Shown: positions 45,301 through 51,682, counted from the stretch's first letter. The stretch is DNA of 64,000 nt from JABMNT01 sp048262255 (GCA_048262255.1 JBLXFH010000002.1:1-64000); one strand, 5' to 3'. Translations and numbers: made by a program. The notes: generated by a model not told the origin, from the letters alone.

Positions 45301-48300
45301 CAACGGCACTGTCCGTATCGGTCAGTGCTGACGTCAGATCGAGATTATAGGTCATGTCATCGTCTGCTGCGTAAGCGGATCCATCCGCCTTCGGCAACGG
45401 ACCTCCCAATGCGGCATTCAGTGTCGGCGTATCGGCAACGCCTTTCATGTCCACATGAACGGTTTGTGTGGTGCTGGTTGTATCGCCATCACCCGGCTCG
45501 CCATCCGGTTCCAGATCGACGGTTGTTGCCGTAACGGTCAGATCAAAATCTTCATTTGAATCGGCGGCGGGGTTCAACATCAAACCGTCAAGCTGGTCCG
45601 GGGTCAGCGTATAGCTGCCGTCATCATTCAAGACGCCAGCGCTTAAGGTTGCCCCTTCCGGCAGGCCGGAAACGGTGATCGTCAAGGTTTCGGAACCATC
45701 CGTATCGACCAGAGAAGAAGTCAGATCAAGCGGCACCTGTGTATCTTCCGTACCGACAGCATCCTCAACGTTCAAGTTCGCCGTATCGGCAACGGAATTG
45801 ACGATGACCGTCATATCTTCCGTACGCGTAATCGAGTCGCCATCGTTCTCCGTCACGGTGACGGCAATGGTCAAATCGATATCGACGTTGGAGTTTTCTG
45901 GCGGCGTAACAGACAGACCGGACAGTTGTTCCGGCGACAATTCAACAGACCCATCCGCACCAATGGCAATTTCATGGGTGCCGTCGCCATCCGTGTAAGT
46001 CAGACTGGCCCCTTCCGGGAAACCGGAAATATGGACCGACAGCGCTTCCGAACCATCTGTGTCCGTCAGTTCGGCATTGATCTCGAGCGGAATGGCGGTG
46101 TCTTCATTACCGGTTACATTCTGCACTTCAAACACCGGCTCATCGGCAACGCCGGTCGGATGGATATTGATGAAAGCGGTAGTTGATGCCGTATCATTGT
46201 TTTCCGGCTCGGTTGATGTCGCCGTCACCGTAATCTGGAATTCTTCGTTGGAATTCGGTGGTGGTGTAATAGATATGTTGCCGAGCAAGGCTTCATTGCT
46301 GATGGTTGCCGTTCCATCATCAATCTGTATGGGGAATTGTGGCCCCCCTTCGACACCCACCCAAAGCACAGCACCTTCGGGAATTCCGGAAATGGTTATG
46401 GACAGGGTTTCCGACGGGTCAAAGGACGTTGGGTCGATAGACAGAGCGATTGCTTCGTCTTCAAGGCTGGAACCGGCTTCAACAATATTGTCGCCACCGA
46501 CAAAGACCGTATCTCCACGCGCGAAGGTCGAATCATCGCCACCGGCGCTGACCGACAGGAACGGCGCATCGGCGACTGGCTCCAGTGCAACATGGACAGA
46601 GGAAAATTCGGTCGAGGTTGAATCGCCGTCGTCTTCCGTCGTTGTTGCGGAAACCTGTAAATCAAAATCCTCATCGTGGTTGAACGGCGGCTTGAGCTCC
46701 AACGTATTAATAATTTGGGACATCTCGTCGGCTGTGTAGCCTTCAATGACGAAACTGTTGGATTGCGAATCTAGGGTAAATTCGACCACTTCATCGTTCA
46801 CCGTCGCCCGCAATACGGCATTGGGGCCGTCAAAACCAAGATCAGCCAGTGAAATACCGGAATCTTCACCCAGACTTTGCTGGATCGACGCCAGATCTTC
46901 CTCACTGAAGCCCGGACCCTGCGGGATACCGGCAATGGTCAGCGACAGGGTTTCGGAACCATCCGTATCGACAAGGCTGGCGTCGATGCCGGAAACCAGA
47001 TTACCGTTATCATCATATTGCGGAGCCAGAGAGAGCCACTCGTCTTCCGGCCCGGAAACATCACCCACTTCCAGATTAGCCGTATCAGCAACCCCTTCGA
47101 CAATCATATTGACCATGGAGGCATCGGTCGCCGTGCCGTTGGCATCAACACCGGTCACAAACAAGGTGAAGTCCTCATTTGAGTTTTCGGGCGGCGTTAT
47201 CGTCAACCCGCCCAGCAAGTCGGCGAGCGTCGTCTCGACCGTGGTTTCGGTCTCAACAAGGGTTTCAACGCCATCAATGATCTCGGTTACCGTGCCGGGA
47301 ACAACCGTTGTAAAGCCTGTCAGCGTCCAGGTGCCATCGCCATTATCCGTACCAGCCGACAAAACGGCTCCTTCCGGAACGCCGGAAATGGTTACGCTAA
47401 CTGCATCGGATACACCTTCCAGCGCCCCTTCCGTATCCAGATTATAAGCGGTGTCTTCCAAAAGCGGTGCTTCAATGATTGCAAGATTCAAATCAGAAAA
47501 CGCAAAGCTTTCAATGTTGGAAACGGTGTCGGTTCCGTCCGGTCCTGTTACCGTAACCGTTCCACTTTCTGTGTCGTATACAAAGGTCGAATCACCAAAA
47601 TTTCCAGAAAAAGTGGCCACATCGCCATCACCTCGACCACCATTGATGATGTCATCCCCGGCGCCACCGGTAAGAATGTTGTTGTATGCGTTACCGGTAA
47701 TGACGTCATCGCCATCGCCGCCAACGACATTTTCAATACTGATCACGGTTGACGTGTCGCCCGTTGCATTGAGCGTCGCCTGGCCGGTCGCCAAATTGAT
47801 GATGACGCCTTCCCCGGCAAACGTCGGGTCAACCGTCAGAGTGTCGTTTCCAAGGCCACCATCAAGCGTGTCCGTACCGGTACTGAGGACCAGAATATCG
47901 TTTCCAGCGCCACCATCAACCACGTCATTGCCCGCGCCGCCGTCCAGAACATCGTCGCCAAATCCGCCATCAAGCCTGTCATCCCCTTCGCCGCCCGAGA
48001 TGTCATCATCCCCCGCGCCGCCATCAAGCGTATCATCGCCGTTGCTGCCAAGCAGAACATCGTTACCATCTTCACCGAAAATCAGATCATCGCCGTCGCC
48101 ACCATCTATCGTGTCGTCGCCATCGCCGCCATATATCGTATCGTTTCCGGCGCTGCCCAATATCTGGTCGTTGCCAGCATTGCCATAAATCTGGTCGTCG
48201 CCAGCGCCACCATCGATGGTGTCATTGTCGGCACCGCCCAGCAGTGTATCATTACCGTCGCCGCCCTGAATATCGTCATCGCCGTCGCCGCCATCGATAT

Positions 48301-49810
48301 AGTCGTCGCCGGCGCCACCATCCAGAACGTCATTACCTGCGCCGCCTTCGATATGGTCATTATCGTCGCCACCATTGATCACATCATTGCCGGACGACCC
48401 CATCAACCGGTCATCGCCTTCGTCGCCGTTAATCGTGTCGTTACCTTCGCCACCGTCGATGTAATCATCGCCGCCACCGCCGCTCAGGGTGTCGTTACCT
48501 TCGCCGCCGATTATGGTTTCGCCTTCATCACCTCCAGCGACAATCTGATCTTTGTTTGGATCAACCTCAGAGATACCTTCAGAACGGTCATCGCCCGTAT
48601 TTTGATTTACTCCTGGTCCACCAACGCTAATTAGGTCTGCTCCGTCTGTCCCCTCAACCATTTCAACTTCGGTTTCGAAGACAAGATCGCTGACAACCTT
48701 GATTTCATCTGTTGCCGTGTCACCGGCTTCTTCCTCACCGGCCGCCGTTTCAAAATTATCCAGATCAGCGGCATCCAGTTCGTCTTCCTCAAGCGGCAGG
48801 ATTTCCTCGTCAAGAAACTCCCCTTCGCTGCTTTGCGTACCAAAATCGTTTTGATTGCCGTGGATCAGTGGCAGATGTTCTAGGGCCGTCGCAAACTGGT
48901 TGACCATGAGGTCCAGTTCCATAGCCCGGATTTCCGCCGGGGCAATATCGAAACTCTGGACAACAGTCAGCTGGTTTGCGCCGTTCAAAACCTGCACACC
49001 GGCATCGTTCTGAACCACAACCTCACCGACAAAACCATCGGCTTCTTCCATGAGGACGACATTCATGTCTTCGCCATTAGGGATTTCAATACCCACCTGC
49101 GTACCGCGGATACCGATGGTCGCAACGGGTGTATCAAGCGTCATGGCGTCCGGATCTGTCTTGGCGACTTGGCCGGAAACAAATGTGAAGACCCCTTCCA
49201 GAACGGACAGCGAGACAGAGCCTTCCTGGGTCGCCGGGTCATAGACCATTTCGTCCAGAACCATACGTCCACTTTCGCCCATGGAAAACGTCGTCTCGTC
49301 CGCCAGCATCACACCGATTGCGCCATCAGGGCCGGATTCCAGAATATCACCCTGATAAACCGGATCACCGACCTGCAACTCAACCCGGGTGCCATCCGTG
49401 CGGATCGCAAACACTTCACCGGTCAGGTTTTCAACGTTACCGATGGGTTCACCATCGGTGCCGGTCAGGACGCTCGGGTCATTACCGCTTGGCAGGCCAA
49501 CCCCATCGGTGCCGGTGATAACGCTGACATCATCGCCAGAAGACGCATCGGCCGTTTGCGGCTCCATGTTTCCGGTTAACTGCACGACCATGTCGCCGGA
49601 CACTTCGGCGCCATCAGGTGTTGTCAGTTGCGGTGGATTGTCCTGGGAATAGTAATCCTCGATCACAACCTGCGTACCATCCGGACCAGTGACGATCAGA
49701 TCGTCGCCGCTCGCCTCGAACTCGGCGGTCGTAAGAGAAAAACCTTCAGGAAGGGAAATAGAATCAGCACCGTCAGCATTGAAGGTGACGGTATCGGTAA
49801 TATCGGCCAT
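33362..49810 (-). CDS. giant RTX adhesin (5482 residues) with LapA-like N-terminal module, Ig-like repeats and two RTX blocks
   Basis: This very acidic, almost Cys-free protein has the build of a type I-secreted surface adhesin. Residues 125-260 form a retention-module/FecR-like region (TGEVFAIRTDGTRVELQVGD, VYQGDILESG, then TPVATIGIRGTQVG). TAAG at 355-358 is a candidate LapG cleavage site. Residues 425-655 and about 695-730 are nonapeptide RTX repeats (GGxGxDxLx). Then come nearly 30 Ig/cadherin-like repeats of about 105-115 residues (EDTAIPLNI, ETLSITISGIPEGA, DGTWTL, LTITPPANSN, VTATSTE, VADAP), with inserts: an unknown beta domain (about 40580-41130), a DUF4114-like domain ending in DRDYNDGNFEV (38760-39260), a Cys-containing module present twice (36090-36470 and 37450-37830) and a LamG/lectin-like domain (34670-35360). 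The C-terminus is a second RTX block (33640-34345) and an acidic type I secretion end. The ATG has GGAG upstream. No secretion genes are nearby. Confidence 0.93.
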   Translation of the reverse strand: MADITDTVTFNADGADSISLPEGFSLTTAEFEASGDDLIVTGPDGTQVVIEDYYSQDNPPQLTTPDGAEVSGDMVVQLTGNMEPQTADASSGDDVSVITGTDGVGLPSGNDPSVLTGTDGEPIGNVENLTGEVFAIRTDGTRVELQVGDPVYQGDILESGPDGAIGVMLADETTFSMGESGRMVLDEMVYDPATQEGSVSLSVLEGVFTFVSGQVAKTDPDAMTLDTPVATIGIRGTQVGIEIPNGEDMNVVLMEEADGFVGEVVVQNDAGVQVLNGANQLTVVQSFDIAPAEIRAMELDLMVNQFATALEHLPLIHGNQNDFGTQSSEGEFLDEEILPLEEDELDAADLDNFETAAGEEEAGDTATDEIKVVSDLVFETEVEMVEGTDGADLISVGGPGVNQNTGDDRSEGISEVDPNKDQIVAGGDEGETIIGGEGNDTLSGGGGDDYIDGGEGNDTINGDEGDDRLMGSSGNDVINGGDDNDHIEGGAGNDVLDGGAGDDYIDGGDGDDDIQGGDGNDTLLGGADNDTIDGGAGDDQIYGNAGNDQILGSAGNDTIYGGDGDDTIDGGDGDDLIFGEDGNDVLLGSNGDDTLDGGAGDDDISGGEGDDRLDGGFGDDVLDGGAGNDVVDGGAGNDILVLSTGTDTLDGGLGNDTLTVDPTFAGEGVIINLATGQATLNATGDTSTVISIENVVGGDGDDVITGNAYNNILTGGAGDDIINGGRGDGDVATFSGNFGDSTFVYDTESGTVTVTGPDGTDTVSNIESFAFSDLNLAIIEAPLLEDTAYNLDTEGALEGVSDAVSVTISGVPEGAVLSAGTDNGDGTWTLTGFTTVVPGTVTEIIDGVETLVETETTVETTLADLLGGLTITPPENSNEDFTLFVTGVDANGTATDASMVNMIVEGVADTANLEVGDVSGPEDEWLSLAPQYDDNGNLVSGIDASLVDTDGSETLSLTIAGIPQGPGFSEEDLASIQQSLGEDSGISLADLGFDGPNAVLRATVNDEVVEFTLDSQSNSFVIEGYTADEMSQIINTLELKPPFNHDEDFDLQVSATTTEDDGDSTSTEFSSVHVALEPVADAPFLSVSAGGDDSTFARGDTVFVGGDNIVEAGSSLEDEAIALSIDPTSFDPSETLSITISGIPEGAVLWVGVEGGPQFPIQIDDGTATISNEALLGNISITPPPNSNEEFQITVTATSTEPENNDTASTTAFINIHPTGVADEPVFEVQNVTGNEDTAIPLEINAELTDTDGSEALSVHISGFPEGASLTYTDGDGTHEIAIGADGSVELSPEQLSGLSVTPPENSNVDIDLTIAVTVTENDGDSITRTEDMTVIVNSVADTANLNVEDAVGTEDTQVPLDLTSSLVDTDGSETLTITVSGLPEGATLSAGVLNDDGSYTLTPDQLDGLMLNPAADSNEDFDLTVTATTVDLEPDGEPGDGDTTSTTQTVHVDMKGVADTPTLNAALGGPLPKADGSAYAADDDMTYNLDLTSALTDTDSAVGREESETLSITISNVPEGVTLSAGVAEGPDADGMYTYTLTPDQMEGLTMTVASSVPDDFELSIVSTATENDGDTASTATSLHVEVAATPELGIHAAEGFEDKPIALNIDAALTDTDGEALSITISDIPEGAVITSGGVTYPVTDGSLLITEDMIDAGVLEDLHITAPANSGDDFNLTITATSTTSDGDIAEVDVVLPVQVEAIADDPNLTVENLNIEAEKDTAIELNLSSSLADTDGSETLSITIENVPSGAILSAGTDNGDGSWTIEAIEVDGVVVTTVADQLASLTITPEAGSEDDFTLVVRATSTDTDPNSGETDTATVTEYVNVTLIEGADAPIVTVGDAVGFEDTAIPLNIDAQLTDVDEVLSITISGIPDGAFLSPIGNLNPDGSMTFTGPELNPDGTPASAAEKMEMLQEMMANLQIVPAPDSNTDFDLTVTVESHDGSDIASVTNILSVEVIGIADAPDLTVSNATGAEGTPIALDIASALNDQDGSETLSITIANVPFGAQLSAGTNNLDGTWTIEAYEVEGVVISVAEQLETLTITPAPGSEDDFSLQVTATATDVEAAGENQHTSTASVSSIINIDVTGVADEPTVVIGEAVGYEDTAIPLNIDVTAADEGEVLSITISGIPEGASLSVGTVNEDGTVTLTPEQLVNLTITPPADSNVDMELSIEITSTEGGEAVSVTKNMTVEVIGVADAPSLSASDATGDEGTPIALDISSALTDQDGSESLSITISNVPAGAVLSAGMLNVDGSWTLTAEQLDGLTITPAPGAEDDFSLQVTATATDTEAPGELPHTDSASVSTVINVDVTGVADAPTVVIGEAVGYEDTAIPLNIDVTAADEGEVLSITISGIPEGASLSVGTVNDDGSVTLTPEQLADLTITPPADSNVDIPLNISVTSSEGGESVTVNHSMTVDVVGVADAPNLTTTDTATEENTAIALDVTSSLNDVDGSESLSLTISNIPDGAVLMSGDTVLSVVDGVANVAPGQLAGLSLTPPLNSEEDITLQVTATSSENDGDTASVSGVINIAVAGGADAPTLVLDDVVGSEDTAIPLNIEANLTDEGETLSVTIQGVPEGASLSAGEDLGNGVWQVEPSQLEGLTLTPPANSNVDIDLTVTATSTSADGSVAETTSTMVVDVRSVADTPDLTVNNVVDAENGTPIALDISSSLSDLDGSESLSITVSGLPQGTTLSAGIVNDDGSVTLTPAELDGLTLTPGQPGMADFALTVTATATDVEPDDELGAGDVATVTGTMNISFEDEADAPTLILDDVRGDEDTAIPLDVTAALTDTDGSETLSIAISGIPGGAVLMSGGVEISVADGAATLTPDQLTNLTITPPADSNEDFDLTVTATSTEINGGDTATTTGSIHVDVVGVADAPTLTVTLGEGQVITEGGEPVDVTIDMDNVAESGNGFSVAGRSIDANGELTEASADNISFHNGYPQGFGVGGASSGDSTEIGYDNAHGVSEQLVVSFDGDVSSADVSFAWQNPGESAVFEFYKDGVKVGEGTITGGSDGIDPAITLAPENSSAFDQIVFAAPGSDDDYLINSISFTASQGGDSVIEYPLDISSSLTDTDLSETLSISVNGLPNGAVLSAGTVNSDGSVSLTPAQLANLTVTVPNGAQAFDLQVTATSTENDGDTASVSQSVSVQPTYVTASAPELDVDSASGFEDGAISLNIDAALTDTDGSESLSITISGVPGDATLSAGTNNNDGTWTLTSEQLTGLSINPPANSNEDMTLTVSATSTESSSGDTETVSANLTVTVTGVADTPQITVQDEQGNEDTWTQLNLDSGASIDTDGSETLSIQISGVPDGAQLSPGTDLGGGVWTMTPAQLPSVCILPPNDFSGVIELTLHVTSTEDDGDSNTVSQAFEVDVIGVADAPDVDVTAASGFEDTAIALDISAALTDQSETLSIQIGNIPTDAVLMSGDTVISVSNGIADVSQAQLANLTITPPADSNVDFNLTVTATSTEANGSTAVQTATVPVSVTGVADAPSLSVSVGEGVVEDTSTGVSTISVTNAGNIEAGYDNSYGYFVKDENGEPVEGGIIWSNIKSTVGETVSIELEGVDPANIGFFLIPNGDDNNPNMTDGMAVTFQQDSNGKWQAVGPNGNVLQGTGADAFFTDTNLNSDNYDHMEDTHVVGNQNWEDLVGGGDRDYNDGNFEVQITNEPGTVGATTYPLDISSSLSDTDGSETLSISVTGLPSGAVLSAGTVNTDGSVTLTPAQLANLTVSVPNDAADFNLQVSATATENDGDMATVQTSIAFEAQDISAEGVEIDTTASSGLEDQSIALDIDVTQLDTDGSESMSITITGVPTGATLSAGTDNRDGTWTLDETQLDGLSITPPADSNTDFQLGVSVTTTESNGGATTTTTDTLDVNVTGVADAPTLDVSVTHTGSDDGISEIPVPQTISSTASSSGNPVTVSGVPNGATLSAGTDNQDGTWTLNAADLADLTITSPNNTAGDSVPLTFSVTEAGGQAETLVSETFNNGVSGWSGCVSSDHGKMEIEHDETARKTFDFGDENAGKTVTISFDSQAFGDWEESGDHTDYLKVSANGERVLTTSEGDQARHTITVTLDSQGKLDLRMKADSTADDEGLFIDNLKIETDGSWGGATVTEAVSVTMEAEAQSYDLDITSALTDTDGSETLSVTVSGLPSGTVLSAGDQNQDGSWTLESGDLDGLTMMVPNGAPEFNVQVSATATENDGDTNTVSSSVTVTAIETDQVASDPTLSVSNAVGVEDTAIALDIDAALTDTDGSEVMSIVISGVPNGAVLSAGTNNNDGTWTLTGDQVDGLTLTPPANSNTDFSLGVAVTSTETSTGDTSTTSATIDVDVVGVADQPTLELAVTHTGGNDGIADVAVPQTISSTATSTGNAVTVSGLPNGVTLSAGTDNQDGTWTLDPDDLADLTITSTGDTAGDSVTLSFSVAEAGSQTQNLASETFSNGVSGWSGCVSSDHGKMEIEKDETATKTFNFGSENAGKTVTISFDSESFGGWDDDGNHQDYLKVTANGERVLTTSEEGQAHHTMTATLDGNGRLSLRMNADATGSDEGMYIDNLKIETVATGGETVTDSVSLTLEAETQSYDLDITSALTDTDGSETLSITVSGLPNGTELSAGSENQDGSWTLASGDLANLTMTVPSGAPEFNVQVSATATENDGDTNTVSSSVTVAAIVTDQNASDPTLTVSDAAGDEDTSIALNIDAALTDTDGSEVMSILISGVPSGATLSAGTNNNDGTWTLSGEQVDGLTLTPPTNSNTDFALDVTVTSTETSSGDTSTTSATINVDVQGVADGPSDVSVSIGAATASGGVSAVAHWTLDETSNDSGTTIHDRIGNHNGNTDSRQTMTDAGQYGTAAAFEGGEGHYADFIEVPHDSALKPESGSMTLWFNADDVSNGTLASSDSSNFDTGGHFDLSLNNGHVELRMQDTDSSHTISSSGAGSDGDVSTGGWNQVTVSWGEGGMKMYINGDLVASDTSYTGGLQGNENPWTFGASQMVSDDNSSDGVRDFFDGHMDDIAIFNEPLTESQIASLYQNGVQSTIGSDGDTLTYPVDISANLLDADGSETLSVTIGSLPTGAELSVGTDNGDGTWTLTEAQLDGLQVSVPANAGDFDFGVTVTTTENDGDTRSVSTVATVVAATTAGPIIEDPGAYDQEGSIGNDTMRGYSGDDVMQGNDGNDRMYGDDSWYQDSDGEDTMFGGAGNDTMIGGGGDDAMDGGTGNDILIGDQTWQSEQGGNDVIVGGAGNDGIVGGSGSDVIYGGDGSGNVDGSDNDVIFGDSYDVNENHDYYSDQDGDDVIHAEGGDDTVYGGGGDDTVYGGDGDDLISGGIMSDYNHSNSGDDYLDGGAGDDRLLGGAGADTLIGGTGNDTLTGGSGSDSFVFDAESGHDIITDIFEQDTLVFEGQEFDMDDLILTENDDGDVVVSFQGVANSSVTLDGVRMEDLDANNDGDSSDGYSVSEDGGKVTITIDSLS
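33640..34345 (-). repeat. C-terminal RTX nonapeptide block of the adhesin
   Basis: This stretch encodes repeated GGxGxDxxx units such as GGAGNDTMIGGGGDDAMDG and GGTGNDTLTGGSGSDSFVF, interrupted by acidic linkers rich in Asp, Asn, Ser and Tyr. In RTX proteins such units bind calcium and fold outside the cell. The final SDSFVF and the following acidic 100 residues match the usual C-terminal secretion region. Confidence 0.9.
34350..47464 (-). repeat. about 13 kb of Ig/cadherin-like adhesin repeats
   Basis: Nearly 30 coding repeats of about 315-350 bases lie head to tail, corresponding to residues about 783-5150. Most units carry EDTAIPL or a variant, DTDGSETLSITISG(V/I)P, LSAGTxNxDGTWTL, PPANSNxDFxLTVTATSTE, and end in GVADAPxL. 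Units at DNA 42550-42850 and 43200-43540 are almost identical (GEAVGYEDTAIPLNIDVTAA in both), so copies have been exchanged recently. Acidic residues at the repeat joins suggest calcium binding between domains. Confidence 0.9.
35400..38130 (-). repeat. tandem duplication of a ~1.37 kb composite unit inside the adhesin gene
   Basis: The segment from about 35400 to 36765 is repeated with small changes from about 36765 to 38130. Each unit joins one Ig-like repeat, a THTGxxDGI repeat, and a Cys-containing module (SGWSGCVSSDHGKMEIE, later YLKVxANGERVLTTSE and IDNLKIE) followed by a half repeat with SYDLDITSALTDTDGSE. The Cys modules at 36090-36470 and 37450-37830 are the easiest part to align. Confidence 0.85.
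47620..48540 (-). repeat. N-terminal RTX nonapeptide block of the adhesin
   Basis: This region encodes about 25 consecutive GGxGNDxLx-type nonapeptides (residues about 425-655, with a few more near 695-730). It lies directly after the candidate protease site and before the long Ig-like repeat array, an unusual place for RTX repeats, which mostly sit at the C-terminus. Confidence 0.9.
48737..48748 (-). other. candidate LapG cleavage site (TAAG) in the adhesin
   Basis: The codons ACG GCG GCC GGT encode Thr355-Ala-Ala-Gly358 in the acidic linker (DNFETAAGEEEAG) that follows the retention/FecR-like module. LapG of Pseudomonas fluorescens cuts LapA between the two Ala residues of a TAAG. I saw only this one copy within the first 400 residues. 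Cleavage here would free nearly 5100 residues from the retained N-terminus. Confidence 0.6.
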
Positions 49811-49886
49811 TTTACACTCCGCCGGACACCATCATTTCAGGTCATCCGCAAGTGTTCGCGTGCTTTGTTGTTTTTCTTATGGGTGC

Positions 49887-49916
49887 AACATAGCCAAAGT
49901 CCGAAAGCCAAGTCAA
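49887..49916 (-). promoter_or_regulatory. predicted sigma70-type promoter of the adhesin gene
   Basis: On the minus strand, TTGACT (49911-49916) and TATGTT (49887-49892) are 18 bases apart. Transcription would start near 49880, leaving a 5' leader of about 70 bases before the ATG at 49810, which has GGAG seven bases upstream. This is the only good match I saw in the 161-base spacer between soeC and the adhesin gene. Confidence 0.5.
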
Positions 49917-49971
49917 ATGCATCCGGTTGTTTTGATTAATTAGATCAAGACCGTGATCTTAAACCAAAGTT

Positions 49972-50910
49972 TTACCGATTGTAATAAAGCGTCACCGTAT
50001 GACGGGCTTCCGCAAAAAACAGCCAACGCTCGACAATGGCGCCCAGCGCAAACGATACAACTGCTCCGCACGAAAAGGCGATAAGGCCAAAACCAGCCAA
50101 CTGCTGAGCCGCCATTAAAAACAGGGCTGGCAGCAGGAATGTGAAAACATGGGCATAACGCCTGAGTTTTTCGGCGTGCTTCTGGCCCACTCGAAACCCC
50201 ATCTCCTTGAGCAGGTAGTTGTCTTCCGTATGCGGCCCTTCCAACTGCCGGACCTTGCCAATGCCCCCCAAACCGGTAGCCGTTTCTGCCGTGCTTGCAG
50301 ATTGCGAGACGTCGATAAAGCGCCAATAGCCGGTTTTAATTCCCCAGGCCACCAAAAGCGCACCCGCAGCGCATAAAGGTGCTGTTGATAGAGGCCCACC
50401 ACAAACGGCAAGCAGAGCCACCAGCACAACGCCTCCGCCCGCCAAACCCATAAACAGATAGCCCGGAGCCGTCCAGCCATTGGCCCACTGGTGGATGGGC
50501 GGCAGGCTGCGGTAGATCATCGCTGTGCAATATACGGTGAGCACAGCAAACAGCGCCGTCAATCCGCCCAAAAGACCGAACAAGGAATGTCCGGGGCCTT
50601 CAAACACCCACAAATACAGAAACCCGATCCCCGGCCCGAAGCTCAATACGGAAACCACTCCTTCACGGCTCAGCCAAGAGGTCCGCCACTGGCTGAAAGC
50701 CCGCCAGGCCCGCTCCGGATGTCCCAGATGCAGCATCGACGACAGCAACCCCGCCCCAACCAGCCCGAGCCCCAAGGCCATTCCGGCGAAACCAAACAGC
50801 GGGTTCGCAGGCAGTTTTCCCATTGCCCCGAGCAGGCCCAGCAAGAACAAAAGGCCATAGCCGGTTCCTGAAGAAACGGTGAAGAAAATAACGGAAAAGG
50901 CAGGATGCAT
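49972..50910 (-). CDS. soeC: SoeC, membrane anchor of sulfite dehydrogenase (DmsC/NrfD-like)
   Basis: This 312-residue protein has about eight membrane helices and matches the DmsC-type anchor: MHPAFSVIFFTVSSGTGYGLLFLLG, then SSMLHLGHPERAWRAFSQWRTSWLSREG and MIYRSLPPIHQWANGWTAPGYLFMG. It should hold the SoeAB complex on the cytoplasmic face of the inner membrane and pass electrons to quinone. The gene is third in the soeABC operon, 24 bases after soeB. Assignment to sulfite oxidation follows from the SoeA sequence; the anchor alone could also serve a DMSO or polysulfide reductase. Confidence 0.9.
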   Translation of the reverse strand: MHPAFSVIFFTVSSGTGYGLLFLLGLLGAMGKLPANPLFGFAGMALGLGLVGAGLLSSMLHLGHPERAWRAFSQWRTSWLSREGVVSVLSFGPGIGFLYLWVFEGPGHSLFGLLGGLTALFAVLTVYCTAMIYRSLPPIHQWANGWTAPGYLFMGLAGGGVVLVALLAVCGGPLSTAPLCAAGALLVAWGIKTGYWRFIDVSQSASTAETATGLGGIGKVRQLEGPHTEDNYLLKEMGFRVGQKHAEKLRRYAHVFTFLLPALFLMAAQQLAGFGLIAFSCGAVVSFALGAIVERWLFFAEARHTVTLYYNR

Positions 50911-50934
50911 GCGCGGTTCTCTTATGCGTTGGTA

Positions 50935-51681
50935 TTAACGGGACAGGAATTTATCAACCCACTGAAGCAATGGTTGGTTATTTTTTGGCAATGCTTCAAT
51001 TACCGGTGCAGAAGCCATTTGCCGGGCGGCTTCGGCGCGCGGGCGCGGCGGCAGGTACTTATTGGTCGGCTTGTAACCCAGCTCAGGCATCAAATCATAT
51101 CCGCCACGCGCCTTGACCAGTTTGGAAACGTCTGATTCCGGATCACCCAGATCACCAAAATGCCGGGCACTGACCGGGCAAGTAGACACGCAGGCCGGAA
51201 CCCGGTCGATTTCTTCCAGATTTTCATTGTAAATACGATCCACGCACAAGGTGCATTTTTTCATCACACCGGCGTCCGTATCAAATTCCCGCGCGCCGTA
51301 GGCACAAGCCCAGGAACACAGTTTACAGCCGATGCACAGGCTTTCTTCCACCAGCACAATGCCGTCTTCCTCGCGTTTAAACGATGCGCCGGTCGGACAA
51401 ACCGTCACACAGGCCGCATCTTCACAGTGCAAACAAGACCGTGGGAAGTGCACCGTTTGCGCGCATCCGCCTTCTTCCGGTACCGCTTCATAGGTATGAA
51501 CCCGGTTGAACCAAACCCCGTCCTGGCCTTTGCCATAAGGGTTGAAATCAGTCAGCGGCGCCATATGCCCGCCGGTATTCCATTCCTTGCAATTGACCGC
51601 GCAGGCATGACAACCGACACAGATATCGAGATCAATGACCAGGCCGAGCCGGGTTTGCGTTTGTGTGGGCAGGTTGGTCAT
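50935..51681 (-). CDS. soeB: SoeB, iron-sulfur subunit of sulfite dehydrogenase
   Basis: This is a ferredoxin-like electron-transfer subunit of about 248 residues with four Cys clusters: CVGCHACAVNCKEW, CLHCEDAACVTVCPTGAS, CIGCKLCSWACAYGA, and CTLCVDRI with CVSTCPVSARHFGD. The open frame extends 79 codons upstream, but the ATG at 51681 is the real start: a GGGAG site is seven bases before it, it begins one base after the soeA stop, and the upstream part is Arg-rich translation of soeA's antisense frame. There is no Tat signal, in line with a cytoplasmic enzyme. It passes electrons from SoeA to SoeC. Confidence 0.93.
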   Translation of the reverse strand: MTNLPTQTQTRLGLVIDLDICVGCHACAVNCKEWNTGGHMAPLTDFNPYGKGQDGVWFNRVHTYEAVPEEGGCAQTVHFPRSCLHCEDAACVTVCPTGASFKREEDGIVLVEESLCIGCKLCSWACAYGAREFDTDAGVMKKCTLCVDRIYNENLEEIDRVPACVSTCPVSARHFGDLGDPESDVSKLVKARGGYDLMPELGYKPTNKYLPPRPRAEAARQMASAPVIEALPKNNQPLLQWVDKFLSR

Positions 51682-51682
51682 C

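Noticed and set aside
33620..48188. Many long open frames on the plus strand opposite the adhesin gene (for example 42072-43118)
   Set aside because: They follow the repeat period of the adhesin, have Ser/Val/Pro-rich nonsense composition, lack ribosome binding sites and arise from biased codon use on the other strand.
47620..48540. Possible CRISPR-like periodic repeats
   Set aside because: The period is 27 bases in one open frame and encodes GGxGxDxLx; there are no unique spacers.
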